This document shows positions 17,536 to 25,161 of a stretch of DNA of 64,000 nt, piece by piece. The number at the start of each line of letters is the position of its first letter. Positions within the stretch are counted from its first letter, which is position 1. This DNA comes from Propionimicrobium sp. PCR01-08-3. Lineage in GTDB: Bacteria > Actinomycetota > Actinomycetes > Propionibacteriales > Propionibacteriaceae. The translations under genes and the position numbers were made by a program. The notes under the pieces were generated by a model. It was given only the letters and a program-made list of their open reading frames with translations. It ran no database searches and had not been told where the DNA came from. Where the stretch lies: positions 310,001 to 374,000 of the forward strand of contig NZ_CP127390.1 in the NCBI RefSeq assembly GCF_030286045.1, in the 5' to 3' direction.

Positions 17536-17608
17536 GCGCCTATAGCTCAGTTGGTAGAGCAGCGGACTTTTAATCCGCGGGTCCAGGGTTCGAGCCCCTG
17601 TGGGCGCA
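17536..17608 (+). tRNA. tRNA-Lys (anticodon UUU)
   Basis: The cloverleaf is complete. The acceptor stem is GCGCCTA (17536-17542) with TGGGCGC (17601-17607, one G-U pair). The D-arm is AGCTCAGTTGGTAGAGC. The anticodon stem GCGGA/TCCGC closes the loop CTTTTAA with anticodon TTT, and the T-arm contains GGTTCGAGCCC. The discriminator base is A608 and no CCA is encoded. It diverges from the phosphatase gene. Confidence 0.95.
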
Positions 17609-17777
17609 CAGCCGATCGGACGAGTTCTTCGCGTGGGTCGAGGGACGCAGGCCACCGATCTCCGAGGGAATACCGCCCGGGCCACCATCGTCGATCGGGT
17701 CGCAGGCACCCTGATCAACATTTGCATCGTCGTCGAGTTCGCGGGTTTCCACTGTCGGGATCTGGCGCTGGTGCAGA

Positions 17778-18440
17778 TCAGGACACCTGTGTCGGGTTTT
17801 CGCCCAGCGCACGTTGCGTCACGCGGTGGCGCCAGCGTCCTGTCACTATCGCAACGATGGGTAGCAGCAGCCACGTGAGCTGGCCGGCCGTTGGGCCGGC
17901 CGCCGCGGCGACCGGTATGGAAACGAGGAACACGGCCGCTTGGGCCGCAGCGTCGATACGCACGGCCCACCGCGCCCCGGGAACATCGTCGACGACCAGA
18001 CCGCGTGAACGAGCGATCTCCCACATGACGAGCTGGGTAAGGATCGCGAGTGCGATATTGAGTGCGTACAGCACCGTCGCCAGCGGATAATCGGAGACCT
18101 TCGGATCGCTGATGCCCTGAGTCGTGAACGGAAGAAAGACGATGAGCCCTACGAGTGCGAGATTCGCGACGATAAGGGCGCCATCGAGCCCGAGGAAATG
18201 GCTGAGAAGTTCGGCGTTGCGTTTCCAGAACGTTGCGATGACGATGAAGCTGATGACGAAGCCGAGTAGTTGGTCGGCTAAGCCGTCGGACAACAGCGCG
18301 TGCATGGAGCGCCATGACTCGGCTTGCGGCAGATCGATATTCGCGATGAGTAGTGTGATCGCGAACCCGTAGATCGCGTCGAAGAAGCCGACACCACGGT
18401 CGTATTCAGGCTTCTCGCGCGCGAATAGTCGTTCAACCAT
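17778..18440 (-). CDS. TMEM175 family (DUF1211) potassium channel-like protein
   Basis: This is a six-helix membrane protein of about 220 aa. The first helix carries FFDAIYGFAITLLIANI, which corresponds to the FSDGVFAIAITLL selectivity motif of TMEM175 channels but is altered (no FSD). Next come LLGFVISFIVIATFWKRN, the second-helix motif with the WxxH position replaced, and further helices. Prokaryotic members are potassium-selective leak channels; whether this variant conducts is open. ATG 18440 fits the family N-terminus better than the longer reading to 18488. Confidence 0.78.
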   Translation of the reverse strand: MVERLFAREKPEYDRGVGFFDAIYGFAITLLIANIDLPQAESWRSMHALLSDGLADQLLGFVISFIVIATFWKRNAELLSHFLGLDGALIVANLALVGLIVFLPFTTQGISDPKVSDYPLATVLYALNIALAILTQLVMWEIARSRGLVVDDVPGARWAVRIDAAAQAAVFLVSIPVAAAAGPTAGQLTWLLLPIVAIVTGRWRHRVTQRALGENPTQVS

Positions 18441-18600
18441 TGCCCTATCCCCTCGTCTCCCGATTGGCTCAATTATCGGGTGCAGCACTGGTCGTCCGCC
18501 ATGACTGAGCGCTCCTCAGTAGGCGTCCGGCGCGAACGACGACGGATATATCGGCATGATGCATGCGTTACCAAAATACGGACGACGAGGTCACGCGACC

Positions 18601-18685
18601 ACGACGCTTAGCCATGCGTCCACGACACCGGTTGCGATCGTCAGCGCGAAGAGTCCCACCAGATAAGAGGGCGTCGGGACTCTGG
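18601..18685 (-). pseudogene. Remnant of a DUF1275 (YoaK-like) membrane protein
   Basis: On the minus strand one frame reads YLVGLFALTIATGVVDA, which resembles the first membrane helix of DUF1275 proteins (TGxVDA motif). A stop follows eight codons later and no start codon lies in frame upstream. This looks like a frame-disrupted N-terminal fragment. An inverted repeat (AGAGTCCC 18650-18657 / GGGACTCT 18676-18683) lies over it. Match is short, so confidence is low. Confidence 0.3.
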
Positions 18686-18712
18686 TTCATGTCTCCCACT
18701 CAGTGGAACAGC

Positions 18713-18937
18713 TCAGGAATCAGCGAGGCGCCGTAGGGCGCTGCCCTTATGCGCAGCGACGTGATCGGTCTTGTCGCTCTCGATCTCGTACTGCGGATCG
18801 TCTTTGCTGGCTCGGTGTGTGTGGCCTTTGTAGTCGAAGTCGCTGGTATGCACCTTGGTGATGTGTCCGCTGACGCGTCCGGCTTCGGAATTCCAGCTGA
18901 CGTGGTCGCCGACTTTGAATCGTTCGCTCATGCTCAT
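18713..18937 (-). CDS. DUF2945 / HVA1-type TUDOR-like protein
   Basis: This 74-aa protein matches the 'hypervirulence-associated TUDOR domain' family: FKVGDHVSWNSEAGRVSGHI, then VHTSDFDYKGHTHRASKDDPQYEIESDKTDHVAAHK and LRRL. Such proteins are small, stress-linked and without a proven role. GGAAGG lies directly before ATG 18937; a second ATG six bases later also fits. It stands alone. Confidence 0.85.
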   Translation of the reverse strand: MSMSERFKVGDHVSWNSEAGRVSGHITKVHTSDFDYKGHTHRASKDDPQYEIESDKTDHVAAHKGSALRRLADS

Positions 18938-19070
18938 TTTCCTTCCTCTTCGATTCTCCGCCGCATACGCGGTCGGGGCCAGCTCTCCTGAATCTCACAG
19001 TGAACGGTTCCGACGACCTCGGCGATAAACGCAATGCTTCGGGCGTTCAGAGCACTCCGTTTCGTGTCGA

Positions 19071-19379
19071 TCAGCAAACCGGTCGTCCATCGGTCTTGTT
19101 CATCGGATACGTGACGATGCCGTTGCCGTCGATGCGAGCGCCCTTGGTGAGAGTGGCGGGTGTCAGGCGTCCGCTAGGCATGAGGTGGGCGACGGGAATG
19201 TTCCGAGCGAGGAGGTGGTCGGCGATGATGCGGCGGTGGCAGCGCCACCACACCGCTTCGGAGCACATGATCACGGGCAGTTGTCCGGGTGTTGCGAGTT
19301 CGATGAGATGGGTGGAGTGTCCCACCGTCAGGATGCGCGGCGTGCTCAGCGGCGCATAGTCCTCGGTGAGGGTCACCAT
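19071..19379 (-). pseudogene. DUF488 protein with internal deletion
   Basis: The 102-aa frame begins with ILTVGHSTHLIE, the N-terminal motif of DUF488. It then jumps to LPVIMCSEAVWWRCHRRIIADHL and IPVAHLM, the C-terminal motif. Intact DUF488 proteins are about 150-180 aa and have roughly 60-90 residues between these motifs (DVR, PRSR, HLPALGG). That core is missing without loss of frame. It may be a non-functional relic or a shortened protein. Its start overlaps the end of the MerR gene by seven bases, so it is the last gene of that operon. Confidence 0.65.
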
Positions 19380-20149
19380 CGGCGTTTGCCGGGGCTGATG
19401 GGTTCAGATCGGACGATCCCTTTCCAGCCTCGTTCCTCCAAGAGGGCGAACAGCCGTTGGGCAACGGGAGAGGTCTCGGCCGATGCGGCGTCCAAGACGG
19501 CGGCCACGTTATGGTCGAGCTCGAAGTCGTCCCGCTTGCCGGACTTGAGGGATCGGGCGTTCATGCGATCCAAAATATCGGCGATTTCGGCCACGCGAGG
19601 ATCGTCAGCGGCCCATTCGAGCGCCTCGCTGACAAGGCTGTAAAGCCGCAGTACGTCCGGATCATTCAGGTCCTCGTGCTTGTTCGCCATGATCGCGTCG
19701 ATCCGCTCCGGCATCTGCGCGGCGATCACGATCCAGGCGTCCCGCTCTTTTTCGATGTACCACTCCCGGACGCCCATCCGGCGCAGCCGGTCGAGGTAGC
19801 CGACCACGCTGGCCGGAAGCGCCAGTTGCTCACCGGCGGCGAGGCGGGCGAGACGCTTGCGGGTGTCCTGAAGCCGCCGCACCTCGGCCCGCAGCCGCGC
19901 ATCGATGTCGTGAACCTGTTCGGCGAATGCGTCCGGCTCGGCGTCGAGAAGGTCTCCCACCTGAGCCAGCGGCACGCCTGCACCGGCCAGGACGTGGATA
20001 CGGATCAGCCGTACCACGGCTGCGGCATCGTAGCTGCGATATCCGGAGTGGTTGCGTTCGGGCTCGGGCAGCAGGCCGATCTTGTGGTAGTGCCGCACCG
20101 TGGCGACCGTCACGCCCGCATAGGCGGCGAGCTGGCTGATTGTGAGCAT
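19373..20149 (-). CDS. MerR family regulator of the adjacent ABC exporter
   Basis: The N-terminal winged HTH reads MLTISQLAAYAGVTVATVRHYHKIGLLP and then GYRSYDAAAVVRL. A coiled-coil helix (about residues 75-120) and a C-terminal helical domain of about 130 residues follow. The C-terminal part is presumably the effector-binding region and resembles other drug-exporter MerR proteins. ATG 20149 is set by the MerR start motif and GTGGAG upstream. It lies 32 bases after the permease gene and probably activates the promoter at 21819-21849, i.e. its own operon. Length 258 aa. Confidence 0.85.
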   Translation of the reverse strand: MLTISQLAAYAGVTVATVRHYHKIGLLPEPERNHSGYRSYDAAAVVRLIRIHVLAGAGVPLAQVGDLLDAEPDAFAEQVHDIDARLRAEVRRLQDTRKRLARLAAGEQLALPASVVGYLDRLRRMGVREWYIEKERDAWIVIAAQMPERIDAIMANKHEDLNDPDVLRLYSLVSEALEWAADDPRVAEIADILDRMNARSLKSGKRDDFELDHNVAAVLDAASAETSPVAQRLFALLEERGWKGIVRSEPISPGKRRW

Positions 20150-20181
20150 GGCTCCACTTTGCCTTAGGTCCCTCCAGTCCC

Positions 20182-20955
20182 TCAGGTGATCTTTCGCCGA
20201 TAGATCGTGATGGCGAGTAGATACGCGACCACGAGAATGCCGATGCACCAGACCAGGGCTGTCCCAAGGTCTGCACCGATGGGTCGTCCGGCGAAGAGAT
20301 CGCGGATGGTGTTCACGATGGATGTCACCGGCTGATGCTCGGCGAACCAGCGCACGGGCCCGGGCATGGAGTCCGTCGGCACGAACGCTGAGCTGATGAA
20401 CGGCAGAAGGATCAGCGGGTAGGAGTACGCGGTCGCCCCGTCGATCGACTTGGCCGAGAGCCCGGCGATCACCGCGATCCACGTCAGCGCGAGGACGAAT
20501 AGGCCGACGATGCCGGCGACGGCGAGCCAGTCGAGCAGGCCGGCATTCGTCCGGAAGCCCATCAGCAGGGCGACACCCACGACGATGACCAGCGAGATGA
20601 GGTTGGCGACCAGCGAGGTCAGCACGTGTGCCCAGAGCGCTGCTGATCGGGCGATCGGCAGCGAGTGGAACCGGTCGAAGATGCCGCCGGTCAGGTCGGT
20701 GAAGAGCCGGTAGCCGGTGTACGAGATGCCCATCGCGACCGTGATGAGCAGGATGCCCGGCAGCATGTAGTCGATGTAGCTGCCGGTGCCGGACTCGGGC
20801 CCGGTCTGGATGGCGCCGCCGAGGACGTACACGAACAGCAGCATGATCGCTACGGGCTGGATCGCCGTCGTGATGATCGTGTCGGGGCTGCGGGTGATGT
20901 GTTTGAGCGACCGCCCGGTGAGCGTGGCCGTGTCGGCGAAGAAATGCGTGGCCAT
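20182..20955 (-). CDS. ABC-2 type drug exporter permease (DrrB-like)
   Basis: This is a six-helix ABC-2 permease of about 257 aa. Family marks are the N-terminal amphipathic RSLKHITRSPDTIITT, the LPGILLITVAMGISYTGYRL helix, DRFHSLPIARSA in the conserved loop (EREAGTLERLLxSPV-like position) and the C-terminal helix after SMPGPVRWFAEHQPVTSIVN. DrrB/daunorubicin-type exporters look like this. Start ATG 20955 follows a purine-rich stretch and lies eight bases after the ATPase gene; a longer frame to 21042 overlaps the ATPase. Confidence 0.85.
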   Translation of the reverse strand: MATHFFADTATLTGRSLKHITRSPDTIITTAIQPVAIMLLFVYVLGGAIQTGPESGTGSYIDYMLPGILLITVAMGISYTGYRLFTDLTGGIFDRFHSLPIARSAALWAHVLTSLVANLISLVIVVGVALLMGFRTNAGLLDWLAVAGIVGLFVLALTWIAVIAGLSAKSIDGATAYSYPLILLPFISSAFVPTDSMPGPVRWFAEHQPVTSIVNTIRDLFAGRPIGADLGTALVWCIGILVVAYLLAITIYRRKIT

Positions 20956-20962
20956 GATCGTC

Positions 20963-21769
20963 CTATTCCTTTCCTGGTTCGGTGGTGGGGTCGCCGCCGG
21001 TGTCCCGCGCGTTGCCGTCGCCGACGAGGGAGAGAAAGACATCCTCCAGCGACGGCTGCTTCTCGACGTATTCGATCTCGGCGGGCGGCAACAGCTTCTT
21101 CAGTTCATCGAGGGTGCCCTCGACGAGGATGCGTCCTTGGTGCAGAATCGCGATCCGGTCGGCCAACTCCTCGGCCTCATCGAGGTACTGCGTGGTCAGC
21201 AGCACCGTCGTCCCTCCCGCGGCGAGTTCCTTGATGGCTCGCCAGACCTCGATACGTCGTTCGGGGTCGAGGCCCGTCGTGGGTTCGTCGAGGAAGATCA
21301 CCGGCGGGTCGCCGATGAGGCTCATCGCGATGTCCAGCCTGCGACGCATGCCGCCGGAGTACTCGGCGACCTTCCTGCCACCGGCTTCGGTGAGCGCGAA
21401 CCGACTGAGCAGGGTGTCGACGATCGCGCCGGGGTTCTTCAGGTGACGGAGTTTGGCGACGAGGACGAGGTTCTCTCGTCCGGTGAGGATCTCGTCCACG
21501 GCTGCGAACTGCCCGGTGAGGCTGATCGACTCGCGCACTTGGGCCGGCTGGGTGGCTACGTCGAAGCTATTGATGGTCACGCTGCCGGCGTCGGCCTTCA
21601 GCAGGGTGGAAAGGATTCGCACCACCGTGGTCTTGCCCGCGCCGTTCGACCCGAGCAGGGCGAAGATGCTGCCTCGGGCGACGTCGAAGTCCACCCCGCG
21701 AAGCACCGTGAGCTTCCCATACGCCTTCTCCAGACCTCGCACCCGGATCGTCGGAGTGTTTGTCGACAT
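20963..21769 (-). CDS. ABC exporter ATP-binding protein (DrrA-like)
   Basis: This is a single ABC cassette of 268 aa. Walker A is GSNGAGKTT, Q-loop LTGQFAAVDE, signature YSGGMRRRLDIA, Walker B VIFLDEPTTGLD and H-loop region TTQYLDEAEEL. The C-terminal ASLEDVFL-type extension (PSLEDVFLSLVG) marks the DrrA drug-exporter family. With the DrrB-like permease it should export a hydrophobic compound. ATG 21769 has AAAGGAGG six bases upstream. First gene of the operon ATPase-permease-MerR-DUF488. Confidence 0.88.
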   Translation of the reverse strand: MSTNTPTIRVRGLEKAYGKLTVLRGVDFDVARGSIFALLGSNGAGKTTVVRILSTLLKADAGSVTINSFDVATQPAQVRESISLTGQFAAVDEILTGRENLVLVAKLRHLKNPGAIVDTLLSRFALTEAGGRKVAEYSGGMRRRLDIAMSLIGDPPVIFLDEPTTGLDPERRIEVWRAIKELAAGGTTVLLTTQYLDEAEELADRIAILHQGRILVEGTLDELKKLLPPAEIEYVEKQPSLEDVFLSLVGDGNARDTGGDPTTEPGKE

Positions 21770-21818
21770 TGTTTACCTCCTTTATCGCGGAGCTGGACCG
21801 CCGAGGCGGGAAGCTCCA

Positions 21819-21849
21819 CTACAAGGGTGCAGGGTTGATGCAGGATCAA
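21819..21849 (-). promoter_or_regulatory. MerR-type promoter of the exporter operon
   Basis: On the minus strand TTGATC (21844-21849) and TTGTAG (21819-21824) are separated by 19 bases, the over-long spacing typical of MerR-activated promoters. A dyad TTGAT-N5-ATCAA (21835-21849) overlaps the -35 and spacer. It lies 50 bases before the ATPase start, and a MerR gene is in the operon. Confidence 0.55.
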
Positions 21850-21972
21850 GGTCAAGCCCAAACTCTTGCCACAGCTCGAGATCGGTTTACGCCGCTGGTG
21901 GACGCTCACTTTCCGCGGGCTCTGGCTGTCCTCCGGCAGTCTCAGTGCAGCCGGGAACCCGTGGTGCGGTGC

Positions 21973-22635
21973 TCATCGTCCTTCATGTTCGGCGGGCGCG
22001 AGAGCGGCGAGCTCGCGTGGGTTGCCGCCCATGATTACGGCCGCGTGACGGGTGATGGTCTCAACAGGCCAGTCCCACCAGGCAACGGTTTGGAGCAGCG
22101 CTGTCTCTTCGTCCGTAAACCTGGTTCGGATCAGGCGTGCCGGGTTACCTGCCACGATCTGGTAGGCGCCGACATCCTTGGTGACGACGCTGCCCGCACC
22201 GATCACGGCGCCGTCGCCGATGGTGACGCCCGGTAGAATCATCGCGCCGCGGCCGATCCACACGTCGTTGCCGATGACGGTGTCCCCGGGCTGCTCGATC
22301 GCCAGAAAGGTATCCAAGGTGGCGTCGGCCCAGTCGCCGCCGAACATCGTGAATGGGTAGGTCGAGGGCCCCGCCATCGGATGGTTACCGCCGGGCATCA
22401 AGATGGTGACCTTGGGTCCAATGGTGGTGAATCTGCCGATGCGCAGCATCTGTGGCCCGTACAGGTACTTCACGCAGCGCTGCTCGAACGGGGTTGGGTC
22501 ACCCTCGCTGTCGGCGTAGCTGAAGTCGCCGACCTCGATGAACGTCGAGGTGATCTGGTTCTTGAGAAAGGCGACATTCGTGAGGTTCGGCCGGGTGGTC
22601 GGGGTGAGCTGGTCAGGATCCGGGACGTGCGTCAT
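21973..22635 (-). CDS. Vat/XAT-type xenobiotic O-acetyltransferase
   Basis: This is a left-handed beta-helix acetyltransferase of the streptogramin A / chloramphenicol (CatB) class, 220 aa. The active-site region [20 protein letters not shown] contains the catalytic His; acetyl-CoA binding hexapeptide repeats include [34 protein letters not shown]. [13 protein letters not shown] follows and the C-terminal helix has WWDWPVE. Members acetylate streptogramin A or chloramphenicol and inactivate them. The exact substrate is not proven. It follows the ABC-F gene, which would protect the ribosome against overlapping antibiotics. Confidence 0.83.
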   Translation of the reverse strand: MTHVPDPDQLTPTTRPNLTNVAFLKNQITSTFIEVGDFSYADSEGDPTPFEQRCVKYLYGPQMLRIGRFTTIGPKVTILMPGGNHPMAGPSTYPFTMFGGDWADATLDTFLAIEQPGDTVIGNDVWIGRGAMILPGVTIGDGAVIGAGSVVTKDVGAYQIVAGNPARLIRTRFTDEETALLQTVAWWDWPVETITRHAAVIMGGNPRELAALAPAEHEGR

Positions 22636-22729
22636 TGGGTCTCCTCGTGAGTGATTCTGACGGTTTACCTTGGCAACGCTACTTTTCGGTCGGGCAAGAG
22701 CGTTCGCGGCAAAGCATCAAGAACGCACC

Positions 22730-22774
22730 AGTGGAAAAATCCACTAGGTTCAAGTGGAGAAATCCACTAGGTTC
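22730..22774. repeat. Tandem copies of a dyad upstream of the Vat gene
   Basis: Two 22-base copies (22730-22751 and 22753-22774, 23-base period) differ at one base. Each holds AGTGGA-N4-TCCACT followed by AGGTTC. They lie about 95-140 bases before the Vat start, between ABC-F and Vat. The spacing of two turns suggests a repressor or activator bound on one DNA face. Confidence 0.55.
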
Positions 22775-22800
22775 GGGTCGCGGACGCGAGAGTAGCGAGG

Positions 22801-24450
22801 TCACGCATCCGCGAATGGCTCCGGTGATGTGGCCTGATGCAGGCCTTCCTCGTCCATGGTGATCCAGGTGTCGATGCCCAGGCGGGCGAGGAAGCGATCG
22901 TCGTGGCTGACGACGATCAGGCCTCCGTGGTAGGCGGACAGTGCGTCCACGAGTTCGTCGACGCTGTGCAGGTCGAGGTTGTTGGTCGGTTCGTCCAGGA
23001 CGAGCAACTGGTTGGCTGGGTCGGCCAACAATAAGGTGGCCAGCGCGATCCGGAATCGCTCCCCGCCTGACAGGTCACCGACCTGCCGGTTGATGACGTC
23101 ACCGCGGAACAGGAATCGTGCCAGGCCTGCCCGCAGTTCGCCGTCCGGAATGCTGGGCGCGGCGGCACGAACGGTATCCAGAAGTGTCGCGCTGTCGTCC
23201 AAATGGTCGAGACATTGCGGCAGATAGCCGATCCGATCGGTGAAGCGGCGCGCGTGGCACATCGGAGTTCGTGCGCTCGTCGTCTCGACAGGTCGACGGT
23301 CGTCGGGACTCACGAGGGTCTCCAAGAGCCGGGTCTTGCCGATCCCGTTGCGGCCCGCCAGAGCAACGCGTTCGGGCCCCTGGACGATGAACCCGTGCCC
23401 ATGGTCGTCGCGTAGTTCGGCGAGTCTGCGCCCCGCGGGTACATCCGGATCGGGCAGATCAATGGAGATCGTGGCATCGCGGCGAATGCGTTCCTCCTGG
23501 TCGGCGACCAGCTGCCTCGCGACGTCGACCGAGGCGTCGAGCTGACCGCGCAGCTTGCCGGCCGAGACCTGGGCCTCCTGCTTGCGGTTGTTCATGATTA
23601 TCTTCGGCTTGCGCTTGTTCTCGAAGTCGGTACGCGCGTAACGCCGGCGGCGCGCCAGTTTCGTCTGTGCCTCGACGCGTTGGCGTTGCTCGGTTTTGAG
23701 GTGTTGCTCGGCCGAACGCAGCGCCTGTTCGGCGGCGGCCTGCTCGGCGGCCAGGTGCTCCTGATACGCGTCATAAGGGCCGCCGAAAATGGTGAGCGAG
23801 CCATCGCGCAGCTCGGCTGTGGCGTCCATCAGGTTCAACAGGGTGATGTCGTGGCTGACAACGATGAGCGAGCCCTTCCACGACCTGATCGCCTCATACA
23901 GCAGGCGGCGCGAATCGCGATCGAGATTGTTCGTGGGCTCGTCCAGCAGCACCACTTCGTCCCCGGAAAGCTGCAGGCCGACGAGCGCGGCCAGCACGGT
24001 TTCGCCCCCTGACAAGGTTCCGACGAGACGATCCAGTTCGATGCCGGGCAGGCCGATTCGGTCAAGGGCGGCAAGGCTCCGGGCCTCGACCTCCCAGTCG
24101 TCGGCCAACACCTCGAAGTGAGCCGGATCGGCGTCACCGGATTCGATCGCGCGCAACGCGTCCAGACGATCATGGACGCCGAGCAGCTCGGCGACTGTCG
24201 CGGTCGTGTCCAAGGTGAGGTGTTGCGGCAGGTAGCCAACCTGCCCGGTCACGATCACGGAGCCGGATGTCGCGGTGAGGTCGCCCGCGATGACGCGTAG
24301 CAGCGTCGTCTTGCCGGTGCCATTCGACCCGATCAGGCCAGTCCGACCCGTGGCAAACGTAGCGGACAGGTCACGAAAGACGAGATCACCGTCCGACCAC
24401 GTGAAAGAAAGGTTCGCCAGCGTCACGGCCGGCTTTTGTGTAATAGACAT
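22801..24450 (-). CDS. ABC-F ribosomal protection protein (antibiotic resistance type)
   Basis: This is a tandem-ABC protein with no membrane domain, 549 aa. Cassette 1 has GLIGSNGTGKTTLLR, LSGGE and VVLLDEPTNNLD. Cassette 2 has ALAGRNGIGKTRLLE, LSGGERFRIALA and LLVLDEPTNNLD. Between them is a long basic, helical linker (about residues 225-320) with KLARRRRYARTDFENKRKPKII, the part that reaches into the ribosomal E site. ARE ABC-F proteins displace lincosamides, pleuromutilins, streptogramins A or macrolides; the class is not decided by sequence alone. Expression appears controlled by the leader peptide (24521-24562) and the hairpin 24451-24499, which buries its ribosome site. The Vat gene lies downstream in the same direction. 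Confidence 0.85.
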   Translation of the reverse strand: MSITQKPAVTLANLSFTWSDGDLVFRDLSATFATGRTGLIGSNGTGKTTLLRVIAGDLTATSGSVIVTGQVGYLPQHLTLDTTATVAELLGVHDRLDALRAIESGDADPAHFEVLADDWEVEARSLAALDRIGLPGIELDRLVGTLSGGETVLAALVGLQLSGDEVVLLDEPTNNLDRDSRRLLYEAIRSWKGSLIVVSHDITLLNLMDATAELRDGSLTIFGGPYDAYQEHLAAEQAAAEQALRSAEQHLKTEQRQRVEAQTKLARRRRYARTDFENKRKPKIIMNNRKQEAQVSAGKLRGQLDASVDVARQLVADQEERIRRDATISIDLPDPDVPAGRRLAELRDDHGHGFIVQGPERVALAGRNGIGKTRLLETLVSPDDRRPVETTSARTPMCHARRFTDRIGYLPQCLDHLDDSATLLDTVRAAAPSIPDGELRAGLARFLFRGDVINRQVGDLSGGERFRIALATLLLADPANQLLVLDEPTNNLDLHSVDELVDALSAYHGGLIVVSHDDRFLARLGIDTWITMDEEGLHQATSPEPFADA

Positions 24451-24499
24451 GTTGGGCTCCCAAAGTTGTCAGTGGATGCGCTGACAACGGAGTCCCAAC
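24451..24499 (-). promoter_or_regulatory. Hairpin sequestering the ABC-F ribosome-binding site
   Basis: On the minus strand GTTGGGACTCCGTTGTCAG (24499-24481) pairs with CTGACAAC plus GGGAGCCCAAC (24472-24451) around an 8-base loop. GTTGTCAG/CTGACAAC and GTTGGG/CCCAAC are perfect, CTCC pairs with GGAG, and only an A and TTT bulge out. The 3' arm contains GGGAG, the likely ribosome site, and ends directly at the ATG (24450). Confidence 0.75.
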
Positions 24500-24520
24500 C
24501 ATTCAGGACGATCGACGACG

Positions 24521-24562
24521 TCAGCGCGTGATGGACGCAGCCAGACGGTCGTAGATCAGCAT
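24521..24562 (-). CDS. Leader peptide of the ABC-F gene (13 aa)
   Basis: ATG 24562 follows AAGGA at seven bases and encodes MLIYDRLAASITR, ending with TGA at 24521, 21 bases before the hairpin. Short leaders that stall ribosomes under antibiotic are known upstream of ABC-F, erm and cat genes. The last codons contain GCGCTGAC, complementary to GTCAGCGC at the top of the hairpin, so alternative pairing is possible. Expression control is inferred, not shown. Confidence 0.65.
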   Translation of the reverse strand: MLIYDRLAASITR

Positions 24563-24596
24563 GACAAATCCTTAGTCAGGAAATCGGAACGTGGCC

Positions 24597-24641
24597 AGCC
24601 TACCAGTGCATCGGATGGTACAATTTCCGGTACCAGTACTG
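24597..24641. promoter_or_regulatory. Divergent promoter region of ABC-F and the YefM/YoeB module
   Basis: Toward the toxin-antitoxin genes TACAAT (24619-24624) is a good -10 box. A perfect palindrome CAGTACTG (24634-24641) lies between it and GTAGGAGGCT, the ribosome site of yefM; this is a likely antitoxin operator. On the minus strand TAGGCT (24602-24597) is a possible -10 box for the leader transcript. -35 boxes are not clear. Confidence 0.4.
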
Positions 24642-24652
24642 TAGGAGGCTGT

Positions 24653-24904
24653 ATGTCAACGATCTCCGCGAGCACGGCCCGCAGGGAGCTATTTCCGCTC
24701 ATTGCCGAGGTGAATGAAGATCATACCGAGGTACGCATTACCTCAAAGGCCGGGAATGCTGTTCTGATCTCCGAAGCGGAGTTTGAGGCCTGGCAGACAA
24801 CTCGTTATCTGTTCTCGACCAAGGCCAATGCGCAGCATCTGCTCGAATCCCTTGCTCAGGCGGCGGCCGGTGATGTGCATAGCCATGACCTTGACCGCGC
24901 GTGA
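24653..24904 (+). CDS. yefM: YefM/Phd family antitoxin
   Basis: This 83-aa antitoxin has the Phd/YefM N-terminal fold: MSTISASTARRELFPLIAEVNEDHTEVRITSKAGNAVLISEAEFEAWQ, followed by a toxin-binding tail with YLFSTKANAQHLLESLAQA. It represses its own promoter with YoeB in known systems. AGGAGG lies before ATG 24653. The stop overlaps the toxin start by four bases (GTGA). Confidence 0.92.
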   Translation: MSTISASTARRELFPLIAEVNEDHTEVRITSKAGNAVLISEAEFEAWQTTRYLFSTKANAQHLLESLAQAAAGDVHSHDLDRA

Positions 24905-25161
24905 AGTTGGTAATTACGGCCAATGGCTGGAATGACTACTGCCACTGGCAAGAGACTGATCGCGCCACACTCAAAAGAGTGAACAAATTAATTGACGCTG
25001 CGATGCGCACACCGAAGGACGGGATCGGCAAGCCCGAAGCGCTCAAGTATCAGCTAGGTGAGGTGTGGTCGCGTCGCATCACCGAGGAACATCGCCTTGT
25101 TTACAGAATTGGTGATGCTGAGATCATCATCCTCCAAGCTCGCTTCCATTACGACGCGTGA
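24901..25161 (+). CDS. yoeB: YoeB family mRNA-cleaving toxin
   Basis: This ribosome-dependent endoribonuclease has 86 aa. RelE/YoeB marks include WNDYCHWQETDRATLKRVNKLI, GIGKPEALKY, WSRRITEEHRLVYRI (catalytic Glu/Arg/His) and the C-terminal ARFHYDA, where His-Tyr are typical of YoeB. GTG 24901 is translationally coupled to yefM. All key residues seem present, so the toxin should be active. Confidence 0.92.
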   Translation: MKLVITANGWNDYCHWQETDRATLKRVNKLIDAAMRTPKDGIGKPEALKYQLGEVWSRRITEEHRLVYRIGDAEIIILQARFHYDA

